Part shown: positions 6,720 to 14,873 of the stretch, piece by piece
Layout: each line of letters begins with the position of its first letter
How positions within the stretch are numbered: position 1 is the first letter of the stretch
Assembly: GCA_002347125.1 (NCBI GenBank)
Contig: DDXG01000293.1
Location: 22,358-49,570, forward strand
Reading direction: 5' to 3'
Length of the DNA: 27,213 nt
From: Phycisphaerales bacterium UBA2266
GTDB lineage: Bacteria > Planctomycetota > Phycisphaerae > Sedimentisphaerales > Anaerobacaceae
Program-made: the position numbers and the translations under genes
Notes under the pieces: model-generated
The model's input: the letters and a program-made list of their open reading frames with translations, nothing else
What the model was told of the DNA's origin: nothing
Database searches by the model: none

Positions 6720-8375
6720 ATGAAAGCGAAGAGTACCGCGCTGGTTGTGCTCCTGTCGGCGGCCTCGATTCTGTTATCGGGCTGCTACAGTTGCGGAACG
6801 TATCACAGGTGGAAGAAAGACGGCCCGGTGGCGCCGGAGGTGGAACATAAGTTCTTCTGGCACAAGGACTGCATGCCTCTGAGGGCCGCCCAAGAGGAGC
6901 AACGAGAACCCGTTCCCGCTCCGGCGCCCGCTCCGCGGCCCGCTCCTGCTCCGGCGGTTGCTCCGGCGCCTGCAGCGAGTGACTGCGGTCCATACATCGT
7001 AAGGCAGGTCTATCCGTCACCCGACTGTGGAGTGATTCAATTGGACAAGACCATGCCCAGGGAGGTGCAGCTCAACGCGCCGTTCAACTACTCCATCCGC
7101 GTAACGAATCTCACCGGCGTGCCTGTAACGGACATCGTCGTAACCGAGCAGACGGACAAGAACTACAAGTACGCCAGTTCGGATCCGGCCGCCAGAGCCG
7201 ACGGCAACAGGCTGGTCTGGTCTATCGACCGGCTCGAGCCCAGGGCCGGCAAGGAAATCATTGTCGTGGGTTCGGCGACAGGTACGGATTGCATGGAGCA
7301 CTGTTCCTCGGTGACCTATGTGATACCGGCCTGTGCCTATGTCATGGTGACCGAAGCCAAGATTAAGGTCACCAAAGAGGCTTCGGAGGAGGTCTTGGTC
7401 TGTGATCCTATTCAAGTGAAGTATGTGGTCGCCAACACGGGCACGGGCGTGGCCAGAGACGTGAAGGTGGTGGATACGCTGCCTGACGGCGTCCAGACCG
7501 GCGATGGCAAGGGCCAGGTGTTGTACACCGTCGGCGATCTGGCTCCGGCCCAATCGAAGACCTTCTCGGCCCTCCTGAAGGCCCAGAAGACCGGGAAGTA
7601 CAGCAGCAACGCCGTGGCAACGGCTTCCGGCGGGGTCAAAGTCGAGTCGTCCGCAACCACGACTCTTGTGACACAGCCGGTGCTTGCAATCACCAAGACC
7701 GGTCCGGAGAAGCTCTTTCTGGGCCGTCCGGTCAGTTACGAGATCAAGCTGACCAATAAGGGCGATGGCGTGGCCAAGGACGTCGTGATCGAAGATGCGA
7801 TCCCGGCGGGTGTAACAGCTCCCAAGCCCAGCGACGCGGGCGTGATCTCGGGTTCGAAGGCCCTCTGGAGGGTCGGAACCCTGGCGCCGAATGCCTCGAA
7901 GACCGTAAGTATTTCCTACATGCCGTCCCAGATAGCAGCGCTGTCAAACACGGCCAGCGCGACGGCCTATTGCGCCGACGGCGTCCGCGCTTCGGCGTCG
8001 ACCACGGTCTCCGGTATTGCCGCGATTCTCCTCGAGGTCATTGACGTGGATGACCCGATCGCACTTGGCGATGAGGAGACATACATAATCGTGGCGACGA
8101 ACCAGGGAACGATGCCCGACACCAATATCAGCATCGTCTGCACCCTGGAAGAGAACTTCCAATACGTCTCGTCGGGTGGGGCCACAACTGGAACGCTGAC
8201 CGGCAACACCATTACGTTTGCCCCGCTGCCCAGTCTGGCGCCCAAGGCCAAAGCAACCTGGCAAGTCAAGCTCAAGGCGCTAAAGGCGGGTGATGTGCGT
8301 ATCCGCGTGGAAATGAACACCGACCAACTGGGGCGACCTGTGGTGGAAACGGAAGCCACCCACATATATGAGTAG
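6720..8375 (+). CDS. DUF11-repeat lipoprotein
   Basis: A 551-residue lipoprotein. The signal peptide ends in a lipobox, L-L-S-G-C, with Cys22 as lipidation site. A Pro/Ala-rich spacer (about 64-86) follows. The rest is four DUF11-type immunoglobulin-like repeats starting near residues 108, 215, 330 and 443, each with a V-x-N-x-G/T ... D-V-x-V-x-D-x-L-P/T pattern (for example VVANTGTGVARDVKVVDTLP) and a closing L-A-P-x-x-S/K-K segment. Such repeats occur in OmcB-like and other cell-envelope proteins and are structural or adhesive. I chose ATG 6720, which has AAGGAG at 6707-6712 and opens a normal signal peptide; a GTG at 6675 overlapping the previous stop would add 15 non-signal residues. Six cysteines in the first and second repeats could form disulfide links. 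Confidence 0.88.
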   Translation: MKAKSTALVVLLSAASILLSGCYSCGTYHRWKKDGPVAPEVEHKFFWHKDCMPLRAAQEEQREPVPAPAPAPRPAPAPAVAPAPAASDCGPYIVRQVYPSPDCGVIQLDKTMPREVQLNAPFNYSIRVTNLTGVPVTDIVVTEQTDKNYKYASSDPAARADGNRLVWSIDRLEPRAGKEIIVVGSATGTDCMEHCSSVTYVIPACAYVMVTEAKIKVTKEASEEVLVCDPIQVKYVVANTGTGVARDVKVVDTLPDGVQTGDGKGQVLYTVGDLAPAQSKTFSALLKAQKTGKYSSNAVATASGGVKVESSATTTLVTQPVLAITKTGPEKLFLGRPVSYEIKLTNKGDGVAKDVVIEDAIPAGVTAPKPSDAGVISGSKALWRVGTLAPNASKTVSISYMPSQIAALSNTASATAYCADGVRASASTTVSGIAAILLEVIDVDDPIALGDEETYIIVATNQGTMPDTNISIVCTLEENFQYVSSGGATTGTLTGNTITFAPLPSLAPKAKATWQVKLKALKAGDVRIRVEMNTDQLGRPVVETEATHIYE

Positions 8376-8392
8376 CCACGGATGGAATTCCC

Positions 8393-8422
8393 GGCGGCGC
8401 GAGGTGCAAGCCTCGCGCCGCT
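8393..8422 (+). terminator. GC-rich hairpin, likely terminator
   Basis: A perfect 11-bp stem (8394-8404 with 8411-8421) and a six-base TGCAAG loop begin 18 bases after the DUF11 lipoprotein stop. It is followed by a pyrimidine-rich run CTCTTCTCATTT rather than a pure T tract, so it is a good but not ideal intrinsic terminator for the plus-strand pair. Confidence 0.6.
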
Positions 8423-8563
8423 CTTCTCATTTCACTGCTCAATAGGAAACCCCACGCCCTGTTTTTGCGCCGGCGCACAGGTTCTTGCGAGGAGCTGATT
8501 TCAAGGCGTAAGGCCGTTCTCAGTCGCAGGGCAAAGTGGCCAGGGGGTCCGTATATAGCCGGG

Positions 8564-10285
8564 CTAGGGCGTGCGGACCCGTTGCCGGGCAAAGATGTCG
8601 AGCAGGGCGCGCCAGAATCCGTCGGAGCCCTCGGCCTTGAGGAGCTGTTCCCGCAGCGGTGGGCGGCTCATCGCTATGCAGATGGCCCGCAGGATCTGCA
8701 ATTGGGCCTCCGCCTGGTCCACGGGCGTCAGCACCAGGAAGATCAGGTGGGTCGGCTTGCCGTCGGGAGAGTTCCAGTCAATACCCGAAACGGACCGCCC
8801 CACCGCAATGACGGGGCTTCGCAGGCTCTCCAATCGGGCATGAGGGATCGCGACGCCCTCCTCCACGGCCGTGCCCATCCCCTGCTCCCTCGCGAGCACC
8901 GCCGACGTCAACTCGTCCTTGTCGGGCAGATGCTCCTGTCGGCCGACCAACTCGCACAGTTCGGCGATGGCCTCGTCGCGGGCGGCCGCCTTGAGTTCGC
9001 CCAGCACCCCGCGGCGAAGCATGAACTCCTCGACACTGACCTCCTTGCGCCGACGCAGCGCCCAGTTCATCCACGGCCCCAGGATGGCCGAGGAGGCCAC
9101 CGCCCCGAACACGATGGCGACGAAGACCGGCTCGGTGATCAGCCCATACTCCAGCGCCAGGATACTGACCACGATCTGCATCTCGCCACCGGGCGTATGG
9201 GCGATGGCGATCAGGAGACGGTTGGCCCTGGCCTGTTTCGTCCTTGTGACACCCACCCAGGCGCCGATGAACCGTCCGGCAATGCCGATAGCCAGGATGA
9301 AGACCACCAGAAAGAGGTCGAAGCCGCTGAAGAAATCGATCTTGAGCCCGATCGTGGCGAAGAACAACGGCACAAAGATGGCGTGCACCATCTGGGAGAT
9401 GACATTGCGGGACCGCTCGGACAGGGCCTGCGATTCACCGGCCATGATGCCCGCGATGAAGAACCCGAACAGGGCGTGAATACCGATCTTGAGGGTAACG
9501 CTCCCGCACAGCAGCCCCAGCAGACAGACAAACGTCAGCGAGGAGCCCGGCTCCGGGAGGTTACGGGCCTGCATCTTCCGGATGGTCCAGTCGGTCGCCC
9601 GACGCCCGACACCCAGGCACAGAAAAGTAAAGGCCACCGTGAAGACCAGGATGAAGACGGCCTGCCCGACATTCAGGCCCGTCTGGGTGACCAGCCCGAG
9701 CACCAGCGTGAAAATGACCCAGCCGATGATGTCGTTGAGCGACAACGCGCACATGATCAGGAAGCCCAACTCCGTCTTGTAGAGGTTCAGGTCCTGGAGC
9801 ACGCGGGCGGTTGCCGGCAGCGCGCTGATGGTCATGATGGTCGCCACGAACAGGCAGAACAGCAACCGCTGGTCAGGCCGGCCCAGGTACTGATCGGGCA
9901 ACAGCATACTGAAAGAGAAGGCGATGGCGATGGGCACGATCACGTCATACATCGTGATAACGGCCGCGTCGCCGCGCTGCCGCCAGGCGCTGGAAAAATC
10001 CATCTCCAGCCCCGTCTTGAGCAGGAAGAAGAAGATGCCGAACCACGCGACGGTCTCCAGCATGGTCTGCTGGGTTACATTGTCGGGAAAAACGGCCGCA
10101 TGGACGCCGGGCAGGAACCGACCCAGCACCGTCGGGCCCAGAAGGACGCCCACCAGGATCTCGGCCGTAATCGTCGGCTGGTTCCAGCGGCGCAGCACCT
10201 CCCCCAGGGCACGCGCCAATCCCAATAGCAGAAAGATCTGCAACAGAAACAGGAGTATGTTGTCTTCGCTGAGGTAGTGTTGCAT
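8564..10285 (-). CDS. CPA2 cation/proton antiporter fused to a PTS EIIA domain
   Basis: About 573 residues. Residues about 10-400 are a Na+/H+ or K+/H+ exchanger of the CPA2 (KefB/NapA-like) type, with many membrane helices, an early QPTITAEILVGVLLGPTVLG motif and FLLKTGLEMDF. After a basic loop (about 410-425) comes a cytosolic EIIA domain of the fructose/nitrogen class (about 430-573), with the active-site motif G-V-A-I-P-H at about His482 and HLIFLVLTP later. In PTS proteins this histidine accepts phosphate. Fusion to an antiporter suggests control of ion flux by phosphorylation or by an EIIA-like fold. I chose ATG 10285; a TTG at 10297 would add four residues, and neither start has a strong ribosome site. 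It lies 48 bases behind the other antiporter. Confidence 0.92.
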   Translation of the reverse strand: MQHYLSEDNILLFLLQIFLLLGLARALGEVLRRWNQPTITAEILVGVLLGPTVLGRFLPGVHAAVFPDNVTQQTMLETVAWFGIFFFLLKTGLEMDFSSAWRQRGDAAVITMYDVIVPIAIAFSFSMLLPDQYLGRPDQRLLFCLFVATIMTISALPATARVLQDLNLYKTELGFLIMCALSLNDIIGWVIFTLVLGLVTQTGLNVGQAVFILVFTVAFTFLCLGVGRRATDWTIRKMQARNLPEPGSSLTFVCLLGLLCGSVTLKIGIHALFGFFIAGIMAGESQALSERSRNVISQMVHAIFVPLFFATIGLKIDFFSGFDLFLVVFILAIGIAGRFIGAWVGVTRTKQARANRLLIAIAHTPGGEMQIVVSILALEYGLITEPVFVAIVFGAVASSAILGPWMNWALRRRKEVSVEEFMLRRGVLGELKAAARDEAIAELCELVGRQEHLPDKDELTSAVLAREQGMGTAVEEGVAIPHARLESLRSPVIAVGRSVSGIDWNSPDGKPTHLIFLVLTPVDQAEAQLQILRAICIAMSRPPLREQLLKAEGSDGFWRALLDIFARQRVRTP

Positions 10286-10333
10286 AAGACGACTCAAGGC
10301 TTAGGACCCGGGCGATTTGAAACACCGGGCCGT

Positions 10334-12493
10334 CTATATGGGGGCTTTTTGTTTGAGCCGTTCCACGGCTTTGCATTCTCCAATGACAATCAGAGAATCA
10401 TCGGCGGCCAGACGTTCGCTTGAGGCCGGCGTCACAATCCGGTCCTCGCCCCTGCGGATGCCGACAACCGTAACGGCATAGGTCTGGCGGAATTGTATCT
10501 CGGCAAGCGTCCGCCCTTCAAGGGCGGAACCCTCGGCGACGCCGATCTCCGCAAGGGCGAAGTAGGCCGGATCTTCTTGATCCGCCTCGGCGTGCTGGGA
10601 CTGCGTGAGCAGGCTCTCGGCCTGTCGGAGTTCCTCAACGGAGCCCATGATGAGCAGCCGGTCGCCGGGATAGACCTGGTAATCCGGCGCGGGATGATAG
10701 TGGACCCGTCCGGCTCGACTGACGGCCAGGATGGACACCCGTGTCTGCGGCCGAAGCGGGATGTCGATGATCCTGTGGCCGGCCACGGACGCATCGGATC
10801 GAATGCGAACCTCGCGGAAACTGATGGGCCAGTCAATGTCTTTGGGCATGAATTCCATGGCGTACGTCAGGGCGTCCACGGCCTGCTCGGCGGCGTCGGC
10901 AAACGGACGAAACACGACCTTGGCCCCGGCCGCCCGGTACTCATCGACTTCCTCCAGCCGCGTCGCGGCAACGGCCACCCGGCCGGGATATCCGCGGGTC
11001 TTGAGCTGCTGTAAGAGGGCCAGGTTCATCTCCCGCGAGCGGACCGTGCTCACGATCCACTGCGCGGCGGCCAGCGGCAGTTGCTCGTGAATCTCCGGAT
11101 CCGCCACATCTCCGTACAGAACCGATATGCCTCGCGCGGCCCATTTCTCCAGGGATACGGGGTCGAAGTCCACGCCCAAAATGGTCTTGTTGCGCCGCAG
11201 GAGGCATTCGGCCACGCTGCTGCCGTAATTGCCCAGACCAATCAGGATCACGTCGGCCGACCGTCTGACGCTTTGGGTATCGAAGGCGGCCTCCCGGTAG
11301 GGGTTGCGCCGTTCAAAGATACGCAGCAACGGCGAGAGCAAACGGTAGATAGGCCCTGAATACAGAATCAAGTACGTGGAGGCGAAGATGGTAATGACGC
11401 CGACGAGGGTAATCAAACCCATGGTCTGATCCGTGATATGGCCCAGGCTCAGTCCCAGGGCGGCCACGATGAGCGAAAACTCGCTGATCTGGGCCACCGT
11501 CAGGCCCGCCAGGAACCCGGTGCGGCGGCGATACCCCATCACGCCCATGATCGCCATGACGATCAACGGGTTTCCGATGAGTACGAACAGGGACAAGACG
11601 ATGGAATCGCCCACATGGGAGCCGACGGCCGCAAAATCCAGCCTCGCTCCCAGATCGATGAAGAAGAACAGTAGCAGGAAGTCGCGGAGGGTCGTCAGGC
11701 GGGCGCCCAGGGATTCGCGATAGCCCGTCGATGCCAGGGAGATACCGGCCAAGAACGCCCCCACCTCCTTGCTGAAGCCCAGCCATTCCCCGGCGGCGCC
11801 GAGGAACACCGCCCAGGCGATGGCAAACAGAACGAACAACTCCTGCGCATGAGCCAGGTGGCGAGCCAGGGGCGGCAGGACGTATTTCATCAACAAAAAG
11901 ACCATGCCCAGTAGTCCAAACCCCTTGACCAGAATGACCACGGCGGTCTGAAACACGCCTTCCTGGGCCTGGACCGATGCGCCGAAGGTGGTCAACAACA
12001 CCAGCGCGATGATCGCGGCAATGTCCTGAACGATAAGAAAACCCACGGCGATCTGACCGTGAAGGGAGTCGATCTCCTTTTTGTCGGACAGGAGTTTGAC
12101 AATGATAATCGTGCTGGAAAAAGTCAGGGCGACGGCCACATAGGCCGCGCTGATGATGGACATGCCCAGGACCACGGCAATGCCGAAACCGATCAGGAAT
12201 GTAAAGACGATCTGGCCCAGTCCCGTGGCCAGGGCGACCGGGCCGGTCGTGCGGATGAGGTTGACATCGAGCCGCAGCCCGACGATGAACAGCAGCAGCG
12301 CGATGCCCATGTGCGCGAGCAACTCGATCTGCTGGTAGTCCGCGATAATGCCGAAAAAGGACGGCCCCGCCAGAATCCCGGCCGCGAGGAACATGATCAA
12401 GAGCGGCTGGCGCAACTTCTGTCCGACCGCTCCCAACACGGTACACAGGCCAAGAATGGCCGCGATCTCGATGAAGTGGTTCGCGTGCATCAT
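10334..12493 (-). CDS. CPA2 cation/proton antiporter with RCK (TrkA-N and two TrkA-C) domains
   Basis: A 719-residue KefB/YbaL-type transporter. About residues 1-385 are the membrane exchanger with QPLLIMFLAAGILAGP, LLLFIVGLRLD and a TFSSTIIIVKLLSDKKE segment. A TrkA-N (Rossmann) domain follows, with the dinucleotide motif G-L-G-N-Y-G and an acidic end of strand 2 (VDFDP). Two TrkA-C domains close the protein: the first contains VYPGDRLLIMGS, the second LAADDSLIVIGE. RCK domains bind NAD(H), nucleotides or ligands and gate ion flux. Two TrkA-C copies are common in YbaL-like proteins. The start is one of two adjacent ATGs at 12493 and 12490; the ribosome site is weak. Together with CorA and the EIIA fusion this marks an ion-homeostasis block. 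Confidence 0.93.
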   Translation of the reverse strand: MMHANHFIEIAAILGLCTVLGAVGQKLRQPLLIMFLAAGILAGPSFFGIIADYQQIELLAHMGIALLLFIVGLRLDVNLIRTTGPVALATGLGQIVFTFLIGFGIAVVLGMSIISAAYVAVALTFSSTIIIVKLLSDKKEIDSLHGQIAVGFLIVQDIAAIIALVLLTTFGASVQAQEGVFQTAVVILVKGFGLLGMVFLLMKYVLPPLARHLAHAQELFVLFAIAWAVFLGAAGEWLGFSKEVGAFLAGISLASTGYRESLGARLTTLRDFLLLFFFIDLGARLDFAAVGSHVGDSIVLSLFVLIGNPLIVMAIMGVMGYRRRTGFLAGLTVAQISEFSLIVAALGLSLGHITDQTMGLITLVGVITIFASTYLILYSGPIYRLLSPLLRIFERRNPYREAAFDTQSVRRSADVILIGLGNYGSSVAECLLRRNKTILGVDFDPVSLEKWAARGISVLYGDVADPEIHEQLPLAAAQWIVSTVRSREMNLALLQQLKTRGYPGRVAVAATRLEEVDEYRAAGAKVVFRPFADAAEQAVDALTYAMEFMPKDIDWPISFREVRIRSDASVAGHRIIDIPLRPQTRVSILAVSRAGRVHYHPAPDYQVYPGDRLLIMGSVEELRQAESLLTQSQHAEADQEDPAYFALAEIGVAEGSALEGRTLAEIQFRQTYAVTVVGIRRGEDRIVTPASSERLAADDSLIVIGECKAVERLKQKAPI

Positions 12494-12616
12494 GCGCGCC
12501 TGTCATGTGTCGATCCATCGGGGGCCCCGGCTGTCCGGCGACCCGGCGTGTCAGGATACACGCTGCCGCCCGTTCCGGCAACGTGTTTGAAGAGAGCCGC
12601 CCGCGACCCGGGGGCC

Positions 12617-13222
12617 CTACTTGCCTTTCCGGAATGGACGAAACACCCGAAGAAACGGTGTATCGTGCCAGAGGCGGCGAGGCGGAAACTGCCCGCTGGC
12701 GACGGAGTTGACATCGCCGACGGTATAGAAGGCGTTGGGGTTGAAGCTGCGGATGATCTCGACGACGCGGGGCACCTCGCGGCGGGGCACGATGGTGAAG
12801 ATGACCTTGACTGGGCCGCGGACGCCGCGCCCGTCGAGACTGGTCACGCCATAGTGTTCGGCCTGGAGTCGATCGACCAGCGGCTGGGCGTCATGCTGCG
12901 TGATGATACGGATAAGGGCCATGCCCAGCGAGAGCTTCTCCACAATGCAGATGCCCACGAAATTGCCCAGTGCGAATCCGCCGGCATAAGCAACGTAGCA
13001 GGCGGGGTTCTTGAGATTGGTCATGATCTGGCCGATGGCCAGCAGCCAGATCATGATCTCGCAGAAGGCCAGGATCGGGGCCAGATACTTCATGCCGCGG
13101 GATATGAAGATGACGCGGATGGTCCCCAGCGTCACATCGACAACGCGCGCGGCGAAGATCGCGCCTGGCAGGACCAGCCAGCGGAAGGCGTCGAATTCGG
13201 CGGCGAGAACGTGCGTAAGCAT
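12617..13222 (-). CDS. UPF0316 membrane protein (DUF5698 + DUF2179)
   Basis: A 201-residue protein with three hydrophobic helices in about residues 15-95 (VLPGAIFAARVVDVTLGTIR, APILAFCEIMIWLLAIGQI, YAGGFALGNFVGICI) and a soluble DUF2179 domain after residue 100 (GVTSLDGRGVRGPVKVIFTIVPRREVPRVVEIIRSFNPNAFYTV split over two strands and helices). This is the UPF0316/YebE-type family of unknown function. The ATG at 13222 shares its A with the TAA stop of corA (TAATG), so translation is probably coupled. An in-frame extension upstream to 13675 runs inside corA in another frame and is not real. Confidence 0.88.
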   Translation of the reverse strand: MLTHVLAAEFDAFRWLVLPGAIFAARVVDVTLGTIRVIFISRGMKYLAPILAFCEIMIWLLAIGQIMTNLKNPACYVAYAGGFALGNFVGICIVEKLSLGMALIRIITQHDAQPLVDRLQAEHYGVTSLDGRGVRGPVKVIFTIVPRREVPRVVEIIRSFNPNAFYTVGDVNSVASGQFPPRRLWHDTPFLRVFRPFRKGK

Positions 13223-14310
13223 TAGAGCCAGCGCTTCTTCCTGAAATACAGGAGCATGACGACCGCCACGGCGATCATCACGCACCAGATGCCGAGATAA
13301 CCGTACTTCCAGCCCAGTTCCGGCATACCCTCGAAGTTCATCCCGTAGATGCCGCAGATGAAAGTCAGCGGGATGAAGATGGTGGCGATGATCGTCAAGA
13401 CCTTCATGACGGCGTTCATGCGGTTGCTGATGCTGGACAGGTAGATGTCGAGCATGCCGCTGACCATATCGCGGAAGCCTTCGATCGTGTCGATGACCTG
13501 GACGGTGTGGTCGTACACATCCCGTATGAACAGGGCCGTGGCTCGCTCCATCAGCGGCGTCTCGCTGCGCTGCAGGGCGCTGACGGCCTCTCGCAGCGGC
13601 CAGATGCTCCGCCGCAGGTTGATCATTTCCCGCTTCATGACGTGGATATTGCGAAGGGTCGCGTCGGTCGGGCATTCGATGAGTTCGTCTTCGACCGCCT
13701 CGATCCTCTCGGCCAGCTTCTCGAGGATGATGAAGTAACTGTCGACGACGGCGTCAATCAGGGCGTAGAGCAGGTAGTCCGCGGCCATCTTCCGGATGCG
13801 GCCCTTGCCGTTTCGGATGCGGTTGCGGACGCCGTCGAAGACGTCGCCGTATCGCTCCTGGAAGGTGAGGACCACGTTGCGGCCGAGAATCAGACTGACC
13901 TGCTCACTGTCGATGCCGTGGCTCTGTTCGTTGAAAGTGAGCATCCGCAACACCACGAAAGCGTAATCCCCATAGTCCTCGAACTTCGGCCGTTGGCCGG
14001 TGCTGAGAATATCCTCCAGCATGAGAGGGTGCAGCCCGTAATGGGCGCCCAGCTTCTCGACGACGGACACGTCGTGCAGCCCATCGACATTGATCCATGT
14101 GATGGTCGGCGTGGTCTTGAGGGCGAAGCAGTCCTCGATGGCGGGCGCTTGCTGCTCGGCAAAGTGCTGCTCATCGTAGTCCATGTACCGGATGCGCACG
14201 GACCCGACCTTCTGCTCGCCGGTGTGGACGAGGGTGCCGGGGGCAAGTCCCACCTTGCGGGAGGTCTTCCGCGCCAGCCGCGGGAGTTTGATTTGGAGTC
14301 TTTTGGCCAT
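13222..14310 (-). CDS. corA: Magnesium/cobalt transporter CorA
   Basis: A 362-residue CorA family protein. A basic N-terminus leads into the long soluble alpha/beta and helical domain (about 30-295), including HPLMLEDILSTGQRPK and EDELIECPT. Two membrane helices lie near the C-terminus, the first ending in the selectivity motif Y-G-M-N (GMN at 323-325), the loop FEGMPEL, then the second helix and a basic RKKRWL end, which in CorA faces the cytoplasm. Pentameric CorA lets Mg2+ (also Co2+, Ni2+) enter the cell. An AGGGGGAA ribosome site precedes ATG 14310. It is 53 bases behind the LapA-like gene and overlaps the UPF0316 start by one base. Confidence 0.97.
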   Translation of the reverse strand: MAKRLQIKLPRLARKTSRKVGLAPGTLVHTGEQKVGSVRIRYMDYDEQHFAEQQAPAIEDCFALKTTPTITWINVDGLHDVSVVEKLGAHYGLHPLMLEDILSTGQRPKFEDYGDYAFVVLRMLTFNEQSHGIDSEQVSLILGRNVVLTFQERYGDVFDGVRNRIRNGKGRIRKMAADYLLYALIDAVVDSYFIILEKLAERIEAVEDELIECPTDATLRNIHVMKREMINLRRSIWPLREAVSALQRSETPLMERATALFIRDVYDHTVQVIDTIEGFRDMVSGMLDIYLSSISNRMNAVMKVLTIIATIFIPLTFICGIYGMNFEGMPELGWKYGYLGIWCVMIAVAVVMLLYFRKKRWL

Positions 14311-14363
14311 GGTGTTCCCCCTGAGCCTGGGCGTATCTTGAAGCAGTGCCGTGGTGGCGGCGG

Positions 14364-14594
14364 TTACTTATCCGTCCGGGCCTTCTGGGCGGACTTGGGC
14401 TTCTTGAGCATCTGGCCGGCCATGATCAGCCCCACCACGAAGCTCATGACAGAAACGGCCATCAGCAGCAGTATCAGCGGCATGGAGATCGGCAGCAGCA
14501 GGATCCGGACCTCGACCGTCTGTGTGTTCTGCAGAAAGATGACCAGCGTGGTCAGCGATAGGACGATGATGAGTATGACCTTGGCTTTCTTCAT
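14364..14594 (-). CDS. LapA-domain (DUF1049) small membrane protein
   Basis: A 76-residue protein with two hydrophobic helices (about 5-20 and 36-60) around a QNTQTVEVRILLLPISMPL loop, matching the LapA/DUF1049 pattern in which N-T/x-x-x-V-x-(V/I)-x-(F/L)-(L/F) follows helix one. The tail is basic and cytosolic (KKPKSAQKARTDK). I chose ATG 14594, which has AAGGAG about 11 bases upstream; a longer frame to 14720 has no ribosome site. In proteobacteria LapA-type proteins take part in lipopolysaccharide assembly; here its link with corA suggests only a membrane role. Confidence 0.75.
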   Translation of the reverse strand: MKKAKVILIIVLSLTTLVIFLQNTQTVEVRILLLPISMPLILLLMAVSVMSFVVGLIMAGQMLKKPKSAQKARTDK

Positions 14595-14771
14595 AATTGG
14601 GCAGACTCCTTTTCCCGGCGGCGCAACCTCTACCGCCGGACTGCGACGCGGTCTCACGGAATGTATTTGTAGATGTCCCGCCGATGAAGGCACCGCAAAA
14701 AGTGACGCTCGTGCCGTCACAGGTCAGGGCAATCCATTGTGATTACACTCATACCCGGTTCCTTGTCGGTC

Positions 14772-14785
14772 AACAGGGCCCTGTT
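14772..14785. repeat. 14-bp perfect palindrome
   Basis: AACAGGGCCCTGTT is a perfect palindrome in the 279-base gap between the glycosidase stop (14874) and the LapA start (14594), both minus-strand. It could be an operator for the transporter block or part of a weak terminator; no T run follows on the minus strand. Confidence 0.35.
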
Positions 14786-14873
14786 CTGTTTCTCGACTCA
14801 TCATAGCAGACCCACAGGCCTCCGCAAACGGTTTTGAAGCAATTGTCGCGGCCCGTGCCGATTGGGACGGCGG

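Noticed and set aside
8466..8477. Palindrome TGCGCCGGCGCA as minus-strand terminator
   Set aside because: On the minus strand it is followed by A residues, not T, and it is only a 12-base palindrome with no loop.
8465..10228. Long plus-strand frame opposite the antiporter-EIIA gene
   Set aside because: Gln/Arg/Asp/His-rich shadow of a GC-rich gene; the minus strand has a complete transporter.
13223..13675. N-terminal extension of the UPF0316 protein
   Set aside because: It lies inside corA in another frame and is Arg/His/Pro-rich; the real start is ATG 13222.
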